A stretch of DNA of 64,000 bases from contig DATMSA010000165.1 in assembly GCA_035565675.1 (NCBI GenBank), positions 1-64,000 of the forward strand, written 5' to 3'. This document shows positions 57,032 to 64,000 of the stretch, one piece after another (positions within the stretch are counted from its first letter, which is position 1; every line of letters begins with the position of its first letter). A model generated the notes under the pieces. The model saw nothing but the letters and a program-made list of their open reading frames with translations. It was not told where the DNA came from and ran no database searches. The stretch is from Capillimicrobium sp035565675. Lineage in GTDB: Bacteria; Actinomycetota; Thermoleophilia; Solirubrobacterales; Solirubrobacteraceae. Both the position numbers and the translations under genes were made by a program.

Positions 57032-58309
57032 TTGCGACGACTTGCCGTACTAGGCGGCGCGCTGTTGATGACCCTCACGTTGGCCGCGTGCGGCGGCGAC
57101 GGCGACGGGTCCACGAACGCGAGCACCGGGTCCGCCGACGCCGGCGCGGCGAGCGGCACGGTGCGCGTGATCATGGAGGAGGTGCCCGACACCGACATCG
57201 TCAAGGAGATGCTGCCGGCGTTCCAGCAGGCGCACCCGGACGTCGACGTCCAGATCGAGGCGCTGCCCTACGACCAGATGCGCGACCGCATCGTCAGCTC
57301 GTTCCTGGCGTCCGACCCGACCTACGACCTGATCGTGGTCGACAACCCGTGGATGCACGACTTCGCCCAGGCCGGCTTCCTCGAGCCGCTCGACGACCGG
57401 ATCGCGGCGATCGACGGCTACGACCACGAGGACTTCAGCCAGCCGCTGCGCGACATCGCGTCGGTCGACGGCACCACCTACGCCGTGCCGTTCTACAACT
57501 ACGCGCTCGCGCTCGTGTACCGCAAGGACCTCTACGAGAAGGCGGGCCTGGAGCCCCCGACCTCGCTCGAGGAGCTCAAGGCGGCGGCCGCCGAGCTCAA
57601 CGAGGGCGGGCGCGCCGGCATCGCGATGCAGCCGCAGAAGGGCTACAAGATCTTCGAGGAGTGGGCGAACTACCTGTTCGCCGCCGGCGGCAAGATCCAG
57701 AACGACGACGGCTCGATCGCGCTCGACTCCCCCGAGGCTCGCGAGGCCCTGCAGGCGTACATCGACATCTACCGCGAGAGCGCCCCGAAGAACTCGCTCA
57801 ACTGGGCGTTCGACGAGGCGATCCGGTCCGTGTCGGCCGACAAGGCGTCGCAGCTCATCAGCTACAACTGGACGCTGCCGACGCTCAACGCCGAGGGCGA
57901 CCAGGCCGGCAACTTCGCGCTCGCCGAGGTCCCCGGCGGCAAGGCGGCGCTCGGCGCCTGGTTCTGGGGCATCCCGGCCAACTCCGCCAACAAGGACGGC
58001 GCCTGGGCGTTCGTCTCCTGGCTGACCGACAAGGCCCAGGAGAAGGAGCGCGTGATCGCGGGCGGCGCCCCGGTCCGCGACAGCGTCATGCAGGACGAGG
58101 AGGTCTGGGAGCAGGGCTTCGGCGAGGAGTACTACACGACCGTCGCCCGGATCCTCGAGGACGCCGCGCCGCTGGCCAACGGCCCGAACGCGGAGGAGAT
58201 GATCAACGTCGTCGGCGAGCAGCTGAACGCGGCCGTCGCCGGCCAGACCTCGGTGGACGAGGCCATCTCGACCGCCGCGCAGCGTGCCCAGGAGACGCTC
58301 GACAAGTAG
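57032..58309 (+). CDS. MalE-type ABC sugar-binding lipoprotein
   Basis: 425 residues from TTG 57032, set by the strong AAGGAGAA 5 bp upstream; an in-frame GTG at 56996 lacks one. Signal peptide and lipobox LTLAAC (Cys20). Family SBP_bac_1: AFQQAHPDVDVQIEALPYDQ, YDLIVVDNPWMHDFAQAGFL, PFYNYALALVYRKDLYEKAG, NWTLPTLN and WFWGIPANSANKDGAWAF. It binds an oligosaccharide, polyol or glycoside outside the membrane and delivers it to the following permeases. LacI-controlled. Confidence 0.94.
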   Translation: MRRLAVLGGALLMTLTLAACGGDGDGSTNASTGSADAGAASGTVRVIMEEVPDTDIVKEMLPAFQQAHPDVDVQIEALPYDQMRDRIVSSFLASDPTYDLIVVDNPWMHDFAQAGFLEPLDDRIAAIDGYDHEDFSQPLRDIASVDGTTYAVPFYNYALALVYRKDLYEKAGLEPPTSLEELKAAAAELNEGGRAGIAMQPQKGYKIFEEWANYLFAAGGKIQNDDGSIALDSPEAREALQAYIDIYRESAPKNSLNWAFDEAIRSVSADKASQLISYNWTLPTLNAEGDQAGNFALAEVPGGKAALGAWFWGIPANSANKDGAWAFVSWLTDKAQEKERVIAGGAPVRDSVMQDEEVWEQGFGEEYYTTVARILEDAAPLANGPNAEEMINVVGEQLNAAVAGQTSVDEAISTAAQRAQETLDK

Positions 58310-59210
58310 GTCGCAGCCCGCTGCGGAGCGAGGGCGCCGGCTCTCGCTCCGCCGCGTGCCGCTCGGCGTGCGCCTGATGGTGCCGCTGGGCCTGCTGCTG
58401 GGCGTCATCGTCGCCTACCCGCTGGGCTACTCGCTGTGGCTGTCGCTCACGGACCGGCGGATCGTCGGCAGCAAGGACGCGACGTTCGTCGGCCTCGACC
58501 AGTACGCGGGCCTGCTCGACAACGCCGCCTACGGGGTGGCGATGCGCAACACGATCGTCTTCGTGGTCGTCGCCGTCACGCTCGAGCTCGTCCTGGGCCT
58601 GGCGCTGGCGATGGCGCTCCAGCGCCAGCGGCGGGCCCGCGACCTCACGCGCGCGTTCCTGCTGACGCCGATGTTCGTCACGCCGATCGCGGTGGGCCTG
58701 ATGTTCCGCTTCCTGCTCAACGAGCAGCTCGGCGCGATCCCCGCGATCCTCGACAACGTCGGGCTCGACATCGACTTCTTCGGGCCCACCCTGGCCCTCC
58801 CCACGATCATCGCCATCGACGTGTGGCAGTGGACGCCGTTCATGGTGCTGCTGCTGCTGGCCGGGCTGGAGTCGCTGCCGCGCCAGCCGTTCGAGGCCGC
58901 GCGCGTCGACGGCGCCTCCGCCTGGATGACGTTCCGGCGCGTCACGCTGCCGCTGCTCAAGCCCGCGATCGGCATCGCGGTGCTGCTGCGCGCCCTCGAC
59001 GCCTTCAAGGTCTTCGAGTACGTGTTCGCCACGACCCGCGGCGGCCCCGGGGACGCGACCGAGACGATCCAGTATCAGATCTATCGCACGGGCTTCCAGT
59101 TCTTCCGCATCGGCGAGGCCGCCGCGATGGCCTTCGTGCTGATCGCCGTCGTGCTCGTGCTCGCCACGATCCTGTACCGGCGCTTCCTGCGCCCGGAGGC
59201 GTCGGCATGA
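58284..59210 (+). CDS. MalF-type ABC sugar permease
   Basis: 308 residues from GTG 58284, overlapping the binding-protein gene by 26 bp; a GTG at 58356 is an alternative that removes the basic N-terminus. Six membrane helices and the EAA loop EAARVDGASAWMTFRRVTLPLLKP, with LLTPMFVTPIAVGLMFRFLL and VWQWTPFMVLLLLAGLESLP. It pairs with the next gene product to form the channel. Confidence 0.92.
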   Translation: MPRRRSTSRSQPAAERGRRLSLRRVPLGVRLMVPLGLLLGVIVAYPLGYSLWLSLTDRRIVGSKDATFVGLDQYAGLLDNAAYGVAMRNTIVFVVVAVTLELVLGLALAMALQRQRRARDLTRAFLLTPMFVTPIAVGLMFRFLLNEQLGAIPAILDNVGLDIDFFGPTLALPTIIAIDVWQWTPFMVLLLLAGLESLPRQPFEAARVDGASAWMTFRRVTLPLLKPAIGIAVLLRALDAFKVFEYVFATTRGGPGDATETIQYQIYRTGFQFFRIGEAAAMAFVLIAVVLVLATILYRRFLRPEASA

Positions 59211-60007
59211 CCCCGTGGCTGCGCCGCGCCTTCCTCCTCCTGGCGGCCGTCGCCGTGGCCTTCCCCTACGCGTGGGTGGTCCTGGCGTCGCTGAAGGACC
59301 GCCAGGCCCTCAACGACCCGGCGTCGCTCGGCTTCTCCCCCACCCTCGACAACTGGCGGGAGATCGTCGACGGCGGGGTGCTCGAGAGCGCGCTGATCAG
59401 CGTGGTGGTCGGCACCGTCACCGTGGCGGTCGCGCTCGTCGCCGGGACGCTGGGCGCCTATGCGATCTCGCGCTACCGCACGGGCGGCAGCGCGACGCGC
59501 TTCGGCATCCTCATCTCGCAGCTCATGCCGCCGGCGGTCCTCGTCGTGCCGCTGTTCCTGATCGCGTTCGACCTCCACCTGCGCGACACCGTCATCGTGA
59601 TCGTCGCCGCGCACCTCACGTTCGTGCTGCCGGTCGTGACGTGGTTCATGATCGGCTTCTTCGACGCGGTCCCGCGGGCCTACGAGGAGCAGGCGATGGT
59701 CGACGGCCACAGCCGCTTCTCTGCGTTCCGCACGGTGGTGCTGCCGCAGGTGCTGCCGGGGCTCGGCGCCGCCGCGATCTTCGCGTTCGTGCTCTCGTGG
59801 AACGACCTGTTCTTCGGGCTCATCCTCGCCGGGGGCAACACGCGGACGCTCCCCGTCGCGATCGCCTCGTACAACACCTTCCGCGGCGTCGAGCTCGGCG
59901 CCATGTCGGCCGCGATCCTGGTGTCCGTCGTGCCGGTGCTGATCGCGTCCTTCTACGTGCAACGGCGGCTCGTCCGCGGCATCTCCGCAGGAGGCTTGAA
60001 GTACTGA
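59207..60007 (+). CDS. MalG-type ABC sugar permease
   Basis: 266 residues. ATG overlaps the MalF-type stop. Features are an N-terminal FPYAWVVLASLKD segment, the EAA loop EEQAMVDGHSRFSAFRTVVLPQVLPG and a C-terminal FVLSWNDLFFGLILAGG, all characteristic of MalG/UgpE-type permeases. Ends GGLKY, and its TGA overlaps the ATPase ATG. Confidence 0.94.
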   Translation: MTPWLRRAFLLLAAVAVAFPYAWVVLASLKDRQALNDPASLGFSPTLDNWREIVDGGVLESALISVVVGTVTVAVALVAGTLGAYAISRYRTGGSATRFGILISQLMPPAVLVVPLFLIAFDLHLRDTVIVIVAAHLTFVLPVVTWFMIGFFDAVPRAYEEQAMVDGHSRFSAFRTVVLPQVLPGLGAAAIFAFVLSWNDLFFGLILAGGNTRTLPVAIASYNTFRGVELGAMSAAILVSVVPVLIASFYVQRRLVRGISAGGLKY

Positions 60008-61068
60008 TGGCCCAGATCATCCTCGAGCAGCTCGTCAAGCGCTACGGAGACGTCGAGGCGGTCCGCGCGATCGACCTCGACATCCCCGACGGCGAGGTGA
60101 CCGTCCTCGTCGGCCCCTCGGGCTGCGGCAAGACCACGACCCTGCGGCTCGTCGCCGGCCTGGAGCGCGCCACCGCCGGAGCGATCCGCATCGACGGCAC
60201 CGACGTCACCGCGCTCGAGCCCAAGGAGCGCGACCTCGCGATGGTCTTCCAGAACTACGCGCTCTACCCGCACCTGACCGTCCGCGAGAACATCGCGTTC
60301 GGGCTCAAGGCCCGGCGCATGCCGGCGTCGGAGATCGACCGCCGGGTCGCCGAGGCCGCCGAGCTGCTCGACGTCGGCCATCTGCTCAAGCGCAAGCCGT
60401 CGGCGCTCTCGGGCGGCCAGCAGCAGCGCGTCGCGATCGGCCGGGCCATCGTGCGCGAGCCGTCCGCGTTCCTGTTCGACGAGCCGCTGTCGAACCTCGA
60501 CGCGAAGCTGCGGGTGGAGATGCGCACCGAGATCCTGCGCATCCAGCGGGAGCTGCGCGGGACCATCGTCCACGTCACGCACGACCAGGAGGAGGCGATG
60601 ACGCTCGCCCACCGGGTCGTGGTGATGAACGAGGGGCGCATCGAGCAGATCGGCACGCCCGCCGAGGTCTACCGGACGCCCGCGACCGAGTTCGTCGCCC
60701 GGTTCATCGGCTCGCCGGAGATGAACGTGCTCGACGCGCGGGACGCGGTCGCGGCCCTCGGCCTCGAGAGCCCGGGTGCGGCGCGCGTCGGCGTGCGCCC
60801 CGAGGACGTCGAGCCGGCGCCGGCGTCCGCCGGCGACGACCAGGCGGCCCGCTTCACGGCCCGGGTGGAGGTCGTCGAGCTCCTCGGCGCGCAGGCGATC
60901 GTCACGCTGCGCGCCGGCACCGGGCAGCGCCTCAGCGCCCTGGTGGCGTCCCGCCTGCTCGACGGCCTGGAGGAGGGCGCCGAGGCGACCTTCGTGGTCC
61001 GCCGCGGCGCGGTGCACCGCTTCGACGAGTCCGGCCGGCGGATGCCGGCCCCGGCGCCGATCGCCTGA
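60007..61068 (+). CDS. MsmK/UgpC-type sugar ABC ATPase
   Basis: 353 residues. Walker A GPSGCGKTTT (about 36-45), Q-loop VFQNYALYPHL, signature LSGGQQQRVAIGRAI, Walker B FLFDEPLSNLDAKLR and switch His in HVTHDQEEAM. A C-terminal TOBE/MOP domain follows from about 235 (RVGVRPEDVE). This class can energise several sugar permeases. It is the last gene of the LacI-controlled transporter operon. Confidence 0.95.
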   Translation: MAQIILEQLVKRYGDVEAVRAIDLDIPDGEVTVLVGPSGCGKTTTLRLVAGLERATAGAIRIDGTDVTALEPKERDLAMVFQNYALYPHLTVRENIAFGLKARRMPASEIDRRVAEAAELLDVGHLLKRKPSALSGGQQQRVAIGRAIVREPSAFLFDEPLSNLDAKLRVEMRTEILRIQRELRGTIVHVTHDQEEAMTLAHRVVVMNEGRIEQIGTPAEVYRTPATEFVARFIGSPEMNVLDARDAVAALGLESPGAARVGVRPEDVEPAPASAGDDQAARFTARVEVVELLGAQAIVTLRAGTGQRLSALVASRLLDGLEEGAEATFVVRRGAVHRFDESGRRMPAPAPIA

Positions 61069-61082
61069 GCGCCACGGCGCCG

Positions 61083-61658
61083 TCAGCGGCGCAGGTGCGC
61101 GCGCTCCCCGTCGGCGCCGAAGAAGCCGATGAGCTCCACCGGGCCGTCGATCGCGCCGAACCAGTGCGGCGTCCAGGTCGAGAACTCGGCCGCCTCGCCG
61201 GGCTCGATCACGAACTCCTCCGGGCCGAGGATCAGCCGCAGCCGGCCCTCCACGACGTAGAGCCAGTCGTGGCCGGCGTGGACGGGCAGCGGGTCGGGCG
61301 GGGTCGTGCGCTTCGCGCTGACGACGATCCGGTAGGCGTTCAGGCCGCCGTGGCCGACGTCGCGGCTCAGCGGCCACATCACCATCCCGTCGAACTCGCG
61401 CCGGCGGCCGCGCACGCGCGGGTCGCGCGGGCGGTGCGTGCCCATCAGCTCGTCGACGGTGACGCCCAGCGCCCCGGCCAGCGCCGGCAGGTGGTCGAGC
61501 GCGAGCCGGCGCTTGCCCGACTCCAGGCGGCTCAGCGTCGACACGTCGATGCTCGCCCGCTCGGCGACCTGCTGCAGCGTCAGCCCGCGCTCGGCGCGCA
61601 GCTCCCGCAGGCGCCGGCGCACGCGGACGTCGACGGCCTCCTCCTCGCGCGGCGTCAT
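61083..61658 (-). CDS. XRE-cupin transcriptional regulator
   Basis: 191 residues. N-terminal HTH_3 (RLRELRAERGLTLQQVAERA, DVSTLSRLESGKRRLALDHL, about 14-65) and a C-terminal cupin (about 110-185: VHAGHDWLYVVEGRLRLILG, EFVIEPGEAAEFSTWTPHWF). The family senses small molecules or metals through the cupin. Its ATG overlaps the stop of the LigD-type polymerase gene, an unusual coupling of a regulator to NHEJ-type repair genes. It converges with the sugar ABC operon. Confidence 0.92.
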   Translation of the reverse strand: MTPREEEAVDVRVRRRLRELRAERGLTLQQVAERASIDVSTLSRLESGKRRLALDHLPALAGALGVTVDELMGTHRPRDPRVRGRRREFDGMVMWPLSRDVGHGGLNAYRIVVSAKRTTPPDPLPVHAGHDWLYVVEGRLRLILGPEEFVIEPGEAAEFSTWTPHWFGAIDGPVELIGFFGADGERAHLRR

Positions 61659-62542
61659 GCCGGCGGCAGCCCCCTCGCGCGGCGGCCCATCCCCCGCCAC
61701 GGGTCGCCCTCGGACGCGAGCCGGGACGCGGCGTCGGCGACCGTCCAGCGGTCGGGGCGGAGCGTGCGGTCCTCGAGCTCGTCCCAGTGGATCGGCATCG
61801 CCACCGGCGCGGCGGGCCGGGCGCGGACCGCGTACGGCGCGACGCCGTGCTGGGCGTAGTTGATGCGGTTGACGTCGACGTAGATGCGCGCGCCGCGGTC
61901 GGCGCGCTTCCACTCGAGCGTCAGGTGGTCGGGGTCGTCGGCCACCATCGCCTCGGCCAGCGCGCGGGCGTAGCCGTGCACGGTGGGGAAGTCGGGCCCG
62001 CGCCGCAGCGGGCAGACGACGTGCACGCCGCGCGAGCCGGTGACCATCGCGTACGTCGCCAGCCCCGCGTCACGCAGCCGCGCGCCGGCGTCCAGCGCCG
62101 CCGCGCGCACGTCGGCGAACGTCGCGCCCGGCGACGGGTCGAAGTCGACGATCAGGCGGTCGGGCTGCTGAGGCCGGTCGGCGCGCGACAGCCACGTGTG
62201 CAGCGTGACGACGTTCTGGGCGGCCAGGTACACGAGCGTCGCGGCGTCGCGCGCGACCACCTGCGTCAGCGTCCCGCCGCGCTTGCCGACGGTCACGCGG
62301 CCGACCCAGTCGGGGAAGTGGTCCGGGATCGACTTCATGAAGTAGCCGCCGGCCTCCACCCCGCGCGGGAACGCCTGCAGCGCCAGCGGCCGGTCGCGCA
62401 GGTGCGGCAGCATCGCCGGCGCGACGGCCTCGTAGTGGCGGGCGAGGTCCAGCTTCGTGACCCCGGCCTCGGGAAACAGGACCTTGTCGGGGTGCGTCAC
62501 CTCGACGCGGCGGCGCCCCACGCGCAGGGTCTGCGCGCTCAT
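61655..62542 (-). CDS. ligD: LigD-type polymerase/primase domain protein
   Basis: 295 residues, a stand-alone LigD polymerase domain (archaeo-eukaryotic primase fold). It begins VEVTHPDKVLFPEAGVTKLD. Next comes HLRDRPLALQAFPRGVEAGG, then LIVDFDPSP with the catalytic Asp pair. TGSRGVHVVCPLRR carries the primase His region, and RIYVDVNRINYAQHGVAPYA follows. It fills gaps with ribo- or deoxynucleotides at DNA ends in Ku-dependent repair. In many bacteria this domain is fused to ligase; here it is a separate gene overlapping the ligase gene. No ku gene is in the window. Confidence 0.93.
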   Translation of the reverse strand: MSAQTLRVGRRRVEVTHPDKVLFPEAGVTKLDLARHYEAVAPAMLPHLRDRPLALQAFPRGVEAGGYFMKSIPDHFPDWVGRVTVGKRGGTLTQVVARDAATLVYLAAQNVVTLHTWLSRADRPQQPDRLIVDFDPSPGATFADVRAAALDAGARLRDAGLATYAMVTGSRGVHVVCPLRRGPDFPTVHGYARALAEAMVADDPDHLTLEWKRADRGARIYVDVNRINYAQHGVAPYAVRARPAAPVAMPIHWDELEDRTLRPDRWTVADAASRLASEGDPWRGMGRRARGLPPA

Positions 62543-63525
62543 GCCGGGATCGCCACCTCGCGCACGACGTCGCGCGCCGGCTTGTCCTCGCGCAGCCCCA
62601 GGAAGCGCGGGTGGCGCAGGCGCCCGTCGCGCGTCCACTCGGTGAAGCCGACCTGGGCCACGAGCTGCGGCTCCACCCACGTCGCGCCGCGCTCGCGGAT
62701 CGCGTCGGCGTCGGCGAACGGCGGCGTGTCGCGGCGCAGCGGCGCCATCCGGGCGGCGAGGTCGCGCAGCGTGGCGCGGTCGAAGCCGGTGCCGACCTTG
62801 CCCGCGTAGCGCAGCGCGCCGTCCGCGTCGTAGACGCCGAGCAGCAGCGCGCCGAGCTCCTCGCGCGAGCCCTTCGGCGGCGTCCAGCCGCCGATGACCA
62901 GCTCCTGGCTGCGGTCGGCCTTGATCTTCAGCCAGTCGCGCGAGCGCCGCGCCCGGTACGGGCTGGCCGCGCGCTTGGCGACGATGCCCTCCCAGCCCAG
63001 CCGGCGCGCGTGCTCGAACAGCTCGATCCCGGTCCCGTTGCGGTGCGGGGTCCAGCGCAGCGCGCCGCCGAGGTCGATCGCGGCCCGCAGCAGCCGCTTG
63101 CGGTCCAGCAGGGGCAGGTCGCGGACGTCCATGCCCTCGACCCACAGCAGGTCGAACGCGTACAGGTACACCTTCACCGCGCGTCGGCCCCGCTGGGCGA
63201 GCCGCTCGAAGCTGGTGCGCGAGCCCGCGAACGCGACGATCTCGCCGTCCACGGCGAAGCGCTCGCACGGCTGGGCGTCCAGCGCGGCGGCGACCTCCGG
63301 GAAGCGGCCGTTCAGCGACAGGTCGTTGCGCGACAGCATCCGCACCGGCCCGCCGTCGCGCACCGCGATGCAGCGGATGCCGTCGAGCTTGCGCTCGAAG
63401 ACCCAGTCGGGGTCGTCGAACGGCTCGCCGACCAGCACCGCCTTCATCGCGTCGGAGCCGGTGGGCGGCGGCCCCTCGCGGACCGCCGCGCGCTGCTCCG
63501 CGGTGAGCGCGTCCAGGACGCTCAC
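62539..63525 (-). CDS. ligD: LigD-type ATP-dependent DNA ligase
   Basis: 328 residues. Adenylation Lys46 in FERKLDGIRC (motif I), motif III-like LYAFDLLWVEGMDV, motif IV EGIVAKRAASPY and motif V DWLKIKADRSQELVIGGWTP. An OB-fold C-terminal domain follows (ALLLGVYDADGALRYAGKVG; WVEPQLVAQVGFTEWTRDGR). Length matches the isolated LigD ligase domain (about 310). Seals DNA ends, probably with the adjacent polymerase. The start is 16 bp after the upstream fatty-acid gene stop. Confidence 0.94.
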   Translation of the reverse strand: MSVLDALTAEQRAAVREGPPPTGSDAMKAVLVGEPFDDPDWVFERKLDGIRCIAVRDGGPVRMLSRNDLSLNGRFPEVAAALDAQPCERFAVDGEIVAFAGSRTSFERLAQRGRRAVKVYLYAFDLLWVEGMDVRDLPLLDRKRLLRAAIDLGGALRWTPHRNGTGIELFEHARRLGWEGIVAKRAASPYRARRSRDWLKIKADRSQELVIGGWTPPKGSREELGALLLGVYDADGALRYAGKVGTGFDRATLRDLAARMAPLRRDTPPFADADAIRERGATWVEPQLVAQVGFTEWTRDGRLRHPRFLGLREDKPARDVVREVAIPA

Positions 63526-63541
63526 CGCGGACCGCCCGGGG

Positions 63542-64000
63542 TCAGGCGGAGACGAGCGCCTCCTCGTCGGTGTAGATCTCGCCGCGCTGCGCCTTCTCGA
63601 CCAGCGACGCCGGCGGCTCGAAGCGCTCGCCGTACCGCGCCGCCAGCTCGCGGGCGCGGTCGACGAACCCCTGCGGGCCGGGATGGGTGGGATGTGGATA
63701 GCCGTTGATGTACTGCAGCACGCCCCCGGTCCAGCCCGGGAAGCCGATCCCCATGATCGAGCCGATGTTCGCGTCGGCGACCGACTCGATCACCCCCTCG
63801 TCCAGGCACTTGACCGACTCTATGGCCTCGATGAACAGCATGCGCTCCTCGAGGTCCTTCAGCGAGATCGACGCCGGGTCCTCGACCCACGGGAACGCGT
63901 CGCGCAGGCCGGGCCACAGCCGGGTCCGCTTGCCGTCCTCGTACTCGTAGAAGCCGCGGCCCTCGAGCCGGCCGGGCCGGTCGAACTCGTCGAGCATGCG
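63542..64000 (-). CDS. 3-hydroxyacyl-CoA dehydrogenase (FadB/FadJ-type) C-terminal part
   Basis: Incomplete: the 5' end is beyond the window. The visible 152 residues match the end of multifunctional enoyl-CoA hydratase/3-hydroxyacyl-CoA dehydrogenases: RMLFIEAIESVKCLDEGVIE, NIGSIMGIGFPGWTGGVLQY and VDRARELAARYGERFEPPAS, with the final LVEKAQRGE. This is the second HCDH C-terminal repeat. It takes part in beta-oxidation. Confidence 0.9.
   Translation of the reverse strand, partial: RMLDEFDRPGRLEGRGFYEYEDGKRTRLWPGLRDAFPWVEDPASISLKDLEERMLFIEAIESVKCLDEGVIESVADANIGSIMGIGFPGWTGGVLQYINGYPHPTHPGPQGFVDRARELAARYGERFEPPASLVEKAQRGEIYTDEEALVSA

Overview
The window is very GC-rich, with GTG and TTG starts, ATGA/GTGA gene overlaps and several apparently leaderless transcripts. 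It carries genes for cofactors typical of actinobacteria: a mycofactocin-type SDR, an F420/LLM-type oxidoreductase and GntR/FCD regulators. This suggests a soil actinobacterium, possibly of the Thermoleophilia/Solirubrobacterales type; that placement is inference. I see no rRNA, tRNA, CRISPR array, prophage or insertion sequence.

Layout. 0-10 kb: the end of an AAA/STAND-type protein; a molybdopterin oxidoreductase whose iron-sulfur ligands are replaced, with two small partners; a TerC membrane protein; a GAF-PP2C phosphatase with an apparent internal deletion; and glycolate oxidase glcD-glcE-glcF. 10.1-15.75 kb: a complete seven-gene Mrp cation/proton antiporter operon, mrpABCDEFG, with every junction overlapping.

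15.7-45.3 kb: a catabolic island, the most distinctive part of the window. It contains a HAPMO-like Baeyer-Villiger monooxygenase with an esterase, aldo/keto reductase and SDRs. It also has a ribose-type ABC importer with a fused double permease, a P450, an LLM oxidoreductase and EthD and SnoaL-like small proteins. A ten-gene overlapping operon encodes a CMD-family protein, a 3-hydroxyacid dehydrogenase, DhaK, DhaL, a MetE-like methyltransferase, an ALDH, a three-gene UxaA-type lyase, a SnoaL-like protein and the LLM enzyme. A divergent lactonase operon encodes an MBL lactonase, two SMP-30 lactonases, an SDR and a SnoaL-like protein. Two nearly identical GntR regulators lie in the island, and eight of its promoters carry one related sequence block that overlaps an apparent -10 box. 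I infer a single regulon for uptake and breakdown of an unidentified, probably lactone-forming, polyhydroxylated compound.

45.4-53.4 kb: a secreted SGNH protein whose 3' end runs into a RES/Xre toxin-antitoxin pair, an HdeD-like membrane protein, an MMPL exporter, a secreted Pro/Gln/Glu-rich protein and a CapA-like phosphoesterase. 53.4-61.1 kb: a LacI-controlled sugar module with ribokinase, class III aminotransferase and a MalEFGK-type ABC transporter; divergent promoters share one operator. 61.1-64 kb: an XRE-cupin regulator coupled to stand-alone LigD-type polymerase and ligase genes, then the end of a FadB/FadJ-type gene.

No stretch longer than about 260 bases lacks a gene; the largest gap, 22235-22489, holds two copies of the island promoter repeat.
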